From contig MCFG01000036.1 in NCBI GenBank assembly GCA_002104895.1, positions 250,001 through 267,500 on the forward strand: a stretch of DNA of 17,500 bases, in the 5' to 3' direction. This DNA is from Anaeromyces robustus. Taxonomy: Eukaryota; Neocallimastigomycota; Neocallimastigomycetes; Neocallimastigales; Neocallimastigaceae. The first letter of the stretch is position 1. Each line of letters starts with the position of its first letter. Under the pieces are notes generated by a model. That model was not told the origin of the DNA, did no database searches, and was given only the letters and a program-made list of their open reading frames with translations. A program made the position numbers and the translations under genes. Below are positions 11,272 to 17,500 of the stretch, in pieces.

Positions 11272-11641
11272 ATATTGCTATTTTTATATGTTACTGTTAT
11301 ATGCTATTGTTATATGTTATTGTTTATTTTTTGTTTTGTTTTTATATTTTATTAATAATTTTGTTGTTATTATTATAATCATTGTTTAATTTTTATTAAT
11401 TTTAAAATAAAAAAAAAATTAATTAATTAAAAAAATATATATTTATTTACTGATTATTCCATTTATTAATTATGATTATTATGAATTTTAAAAAAATTTT
11501 TTGCTTAAAATAACGAAATAATTATTTAATCAAATAATAATATATTATTATTGTTCTTTGAATTTTTTTTTTTTTTTTTTTTTTTGTTTGTTTTATTTTG
11601 CTTTTCGTTTTTTATTATTGAAATATAATTCATTAATAATT

Positions 11642-15281
<3,640 letters not shown>

Positions 15282-15863
15282 ATTTATTATCACTATTATT
15301 AATTTATATTGAATGTTGTGAAAAAAAAATTTTTTTTATTATAAAATTAATACTATTACTATTTAACTATTCATTGGATTATATTATTAACTATTGTTAT
15401 TGAAGTTATTATTAATATTGTTTTAATAATTAAAGAATCCTTTAATATGGAAAAAAATAATAATAATAAAAAATGTTAAAAAATGTCATAATATAAATAT
15501 TAATTTAATTTATATTCCATAAAATTATAAGGCTTAAATAAAATAATATTAAATATTTATCAAAAAAATATAGAAAAACATCTTTGAAATATTAATAATA
15601 TAATTGTACTTTATAAAATTTATATTTAATTTTTTTTAAATTTTTAACTAAAATAATTATACTGATATTTTTATTGATTTTTTTTAATAATTATTATTAA
15701 ATTTTTATAATAAAAATAATAAAAAATCTAATCAACAATATTTACCTATATTTTAATGATATTTTAATTAATGTCTATAAATAAAATATAAATAGTAGTT
15801 AATATATATGTGATAATAAAGTTAACTAAATATATTTATCAAAATAATTGCTATTAATATTTT

Positions 15864-15864
<1 letters not shown>

Positions 15865-15895
<31 letters not shown>
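15865..15895. repeat. 31-base A run
   Basis: An uninterrupted run of 31 A follows ATTTTC and is followed by TAGCTT. It may be simple slippage or the tail of an old retrocopied transcript on the + strand. No coding relic or target-site duplication is recognisable, so slippage is preferred. Confidence 0.8.
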
Positions 15896-15897
<2 letters not shown>

Positions 15898-16542
15898 GCT
15901 TAATTATTCTAATTACAATCATTTTATATTTTAAAAATGTTATTAATTGAGTGTTTTTGATTCATCATTATATATATATATATATTTGAGCAATATATAA
16001 AGAATATTCCAATTTTAATTTTTATTAAAACATTATGTAATATAATAATATTCTTTATCTTAAGTATTTCTTTTTAATTAATTAATAATTTATTTTTAAA
16101 ATATTTTTGAATTACACAATAGAATAATTATCATATCAAACTAGTAATATAATAATTAATGTAAAAAAATTATCAATTAAATAAACATATCTTAAAATAT
16201 GTATTAATGAAAAGTTTTATTTGATTTGTTGTTAATATTAATTATATGTATTATCATAATTTTATTTTGCTCTTTTAATATATAATTGATTGATAACTGA
16301 TTGATAAAATGTGATATAAAAATAATAAAATAACAAAATTATTATTGATTCGAAGAAAAAAAAATTTTTTTGTTATAAACCATTAACTCTAAATAAATAA
16401 TATATGTGAATTATTAAAAAAAGAAATATTATATATATACTTTTATATATCTTTTGTGATTATTAAATGTATAAATCAATTTTTCGTTTAAACAGAAAAT
16501 ATAACTTTTTTATAGTATAATTAAAAATATTTATATATACTT

Positions 16543-16772
16543 TTTTTTTCATTTATTATTTCAATGTATTATTTTAGTATTTAATTCACTTTTTTCATTT
16601 ATATTTTTGATATACTTCAGTATTTAATTCACTCTTTTTCATTTATATTTTTGATATGTTGTTTTAGTATTTAATTCATTCTTTTTCATTTATGTTTTTG
16701 ATATGTTGTTTTAGTATTTAATTCACTTTTTTCATTTATATTTTTGATATAATATTTTGATACTTAATTCAT
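16543..16772. repeat. Degenerate minisatellite, about 47-bp unit
   Basis: The phrase AGTATTTAATTCACT recurs at 16576, 16619, 16666 and 16713, with a diverged copy (GATACTTAATTCATT) at 16759. Spacings are 43, 47, 47 and 46 bases. Each unit continues with a TTTTTCATTTATATTTTTGA segment, then TATGTTGTTTT or a variant. A partial leading copy starts near 16543. The copies differ by a few substitutions and small indels. It is non-coding, about 1.3 kb upstream of the RS-protein start. Confidence 0.85.
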
Positions 16773-17500
16773 TGTTATTTTATCTTTTAAATCCTTATTA
16801 AAAAATATTATTATTACTGTACTTCTATTTTAATATACATTATATTGTATTTTATTAAAATTCATTTTATTACTTTAATACAATAATCATTTCTAACAAT
16901 CTATTACAACTTTATATTAAAATATTCTAATTTTAAATTGTTGAGTTTTAATTATATTTATTCATTATTATTTCTCTTTACATTATATATATAAATATTT
17001 AATATTTGATTTTTTAAAAAAAATATAATTGTAAAATTAACAAACTGTATTATTTAAATAACTGAATAAATAAATACATTATTTTAATAATATTCTTAAT
17101 AGTCTTTATTAATAATCAATTTTCAAAATTCATTTAAAAAAGGAATTTGTTAATTTTTATTCAGTATTATGAAAAATGTATTATGTCTTTAAAATTTAAT
17201 ATTTCTGTAGTCTGTACATTCTTTTCATCATAAATATATAATAAATTATAATCAATTTCAAAATTATTATTTATAATTTTTGACTGAAAGCATGTATTAT
17301 TTTACTATTTATTGATAAAATGATACCATAAAATATAAATAAAATTATATTTCACTTAATACTATTCATATTTCAAATAATTAATTATTAATTAATCTAC
17401 TTTACTAATTTACTTTATATTCACTTCATATTATTATATATAAAATAATAAATATATATATTATTTTTATTAAAAAATTAAATTATTTTCTTTTTTCTTA

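Larger units (their letters stand above)
15282..17500. other. Upstream non-coding region of the RS-protein gene
   Basis: No credible gene is visible on either strand across 2.2 kb. The stretch contains A-run/T-run palindromes at 15321-15337 and 16356-16371, a 31-base A run and one minisatellite, listed separately. The promoter and 5' UTR of the reverse-strand gene must lie at its left end, but no element can be distinguished from the background. Confidence 0.65.

Noticed and set aside
16543-16772. CRISPR-like array
   Set aside because: The units are contiguous and degenerate along their whole length, without distinct spacers, in a eukaryotic A/T-rich genome. It is a minisatellite.

Overview
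The window is extremely A+T-rich eukaryotic nuclear DNA. It has long A/T homopolymers, long ATT/AAT microsatellites, and proteins loaded with Asn, Lys, Ser and Asp runs encoded almost only by A/T-ending codons. One gene has AT-rich GT-AG introns and an Arg-Ser (RS) domain. The best guess is an anaerobic gut fungus (Neocallimastigomycota). A dictyostelid amoeba is the main alternative: it shares the poly-Asn habit, but the mixed Gly, Arg and Ser codons and the lack of long poly-Gln fit less well. This assignment is inference from composition and style, not from a diagnostic gene.

Layout: 1-1284 is non-coding DNA with an imperfect hairpin and a short hexamer microsatellite. 1285-8712 (+) is one uninterrupted reading frame for a 2475-residue, mostly disordered protein. 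It has several short ordered helical islands, one of which loosely resembles the C-terminal half of a RhoGAP domain, and it ends in a Ser-Pro-rich tail. 8713-11641 is a 2.9 kb intergenic stretch between two convergent genes. It holds a possible degraded coding fragment, an exact 27-bp duplication, a 338-bp ATT microsatellite, an AC/AT microsatellite, and three hairpins with A/T-run arms. 11642-15281 (-) is a three-exon gene for an RS/RD-repeat nuclear protein of about 1000 residues. I assembled it from two phase-1 introns, and its middle exon is open throughout when translated codon by codon. 15282-17500 is the upstream region of that gene, with a 31-base A run and a degenerate ~47-bp tandem repeat.

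The two genes are convergent and nothing suggests they work together. The first may be a cortical or signalling scaffold (weak inference). The second is probably a nuclear pre-mRNA processing or transcription factor, judged by its RS domain alone. I found no RNA gene, transposon or CRISPR array, and no convincing new multi-gene system. The most interesting items are the AAT expansion that begins inside a 5' splice site, the unidentified RS protein with a conserved-looking C-terminal island, and the possible split RhoGAP-like domain in the giant protein.
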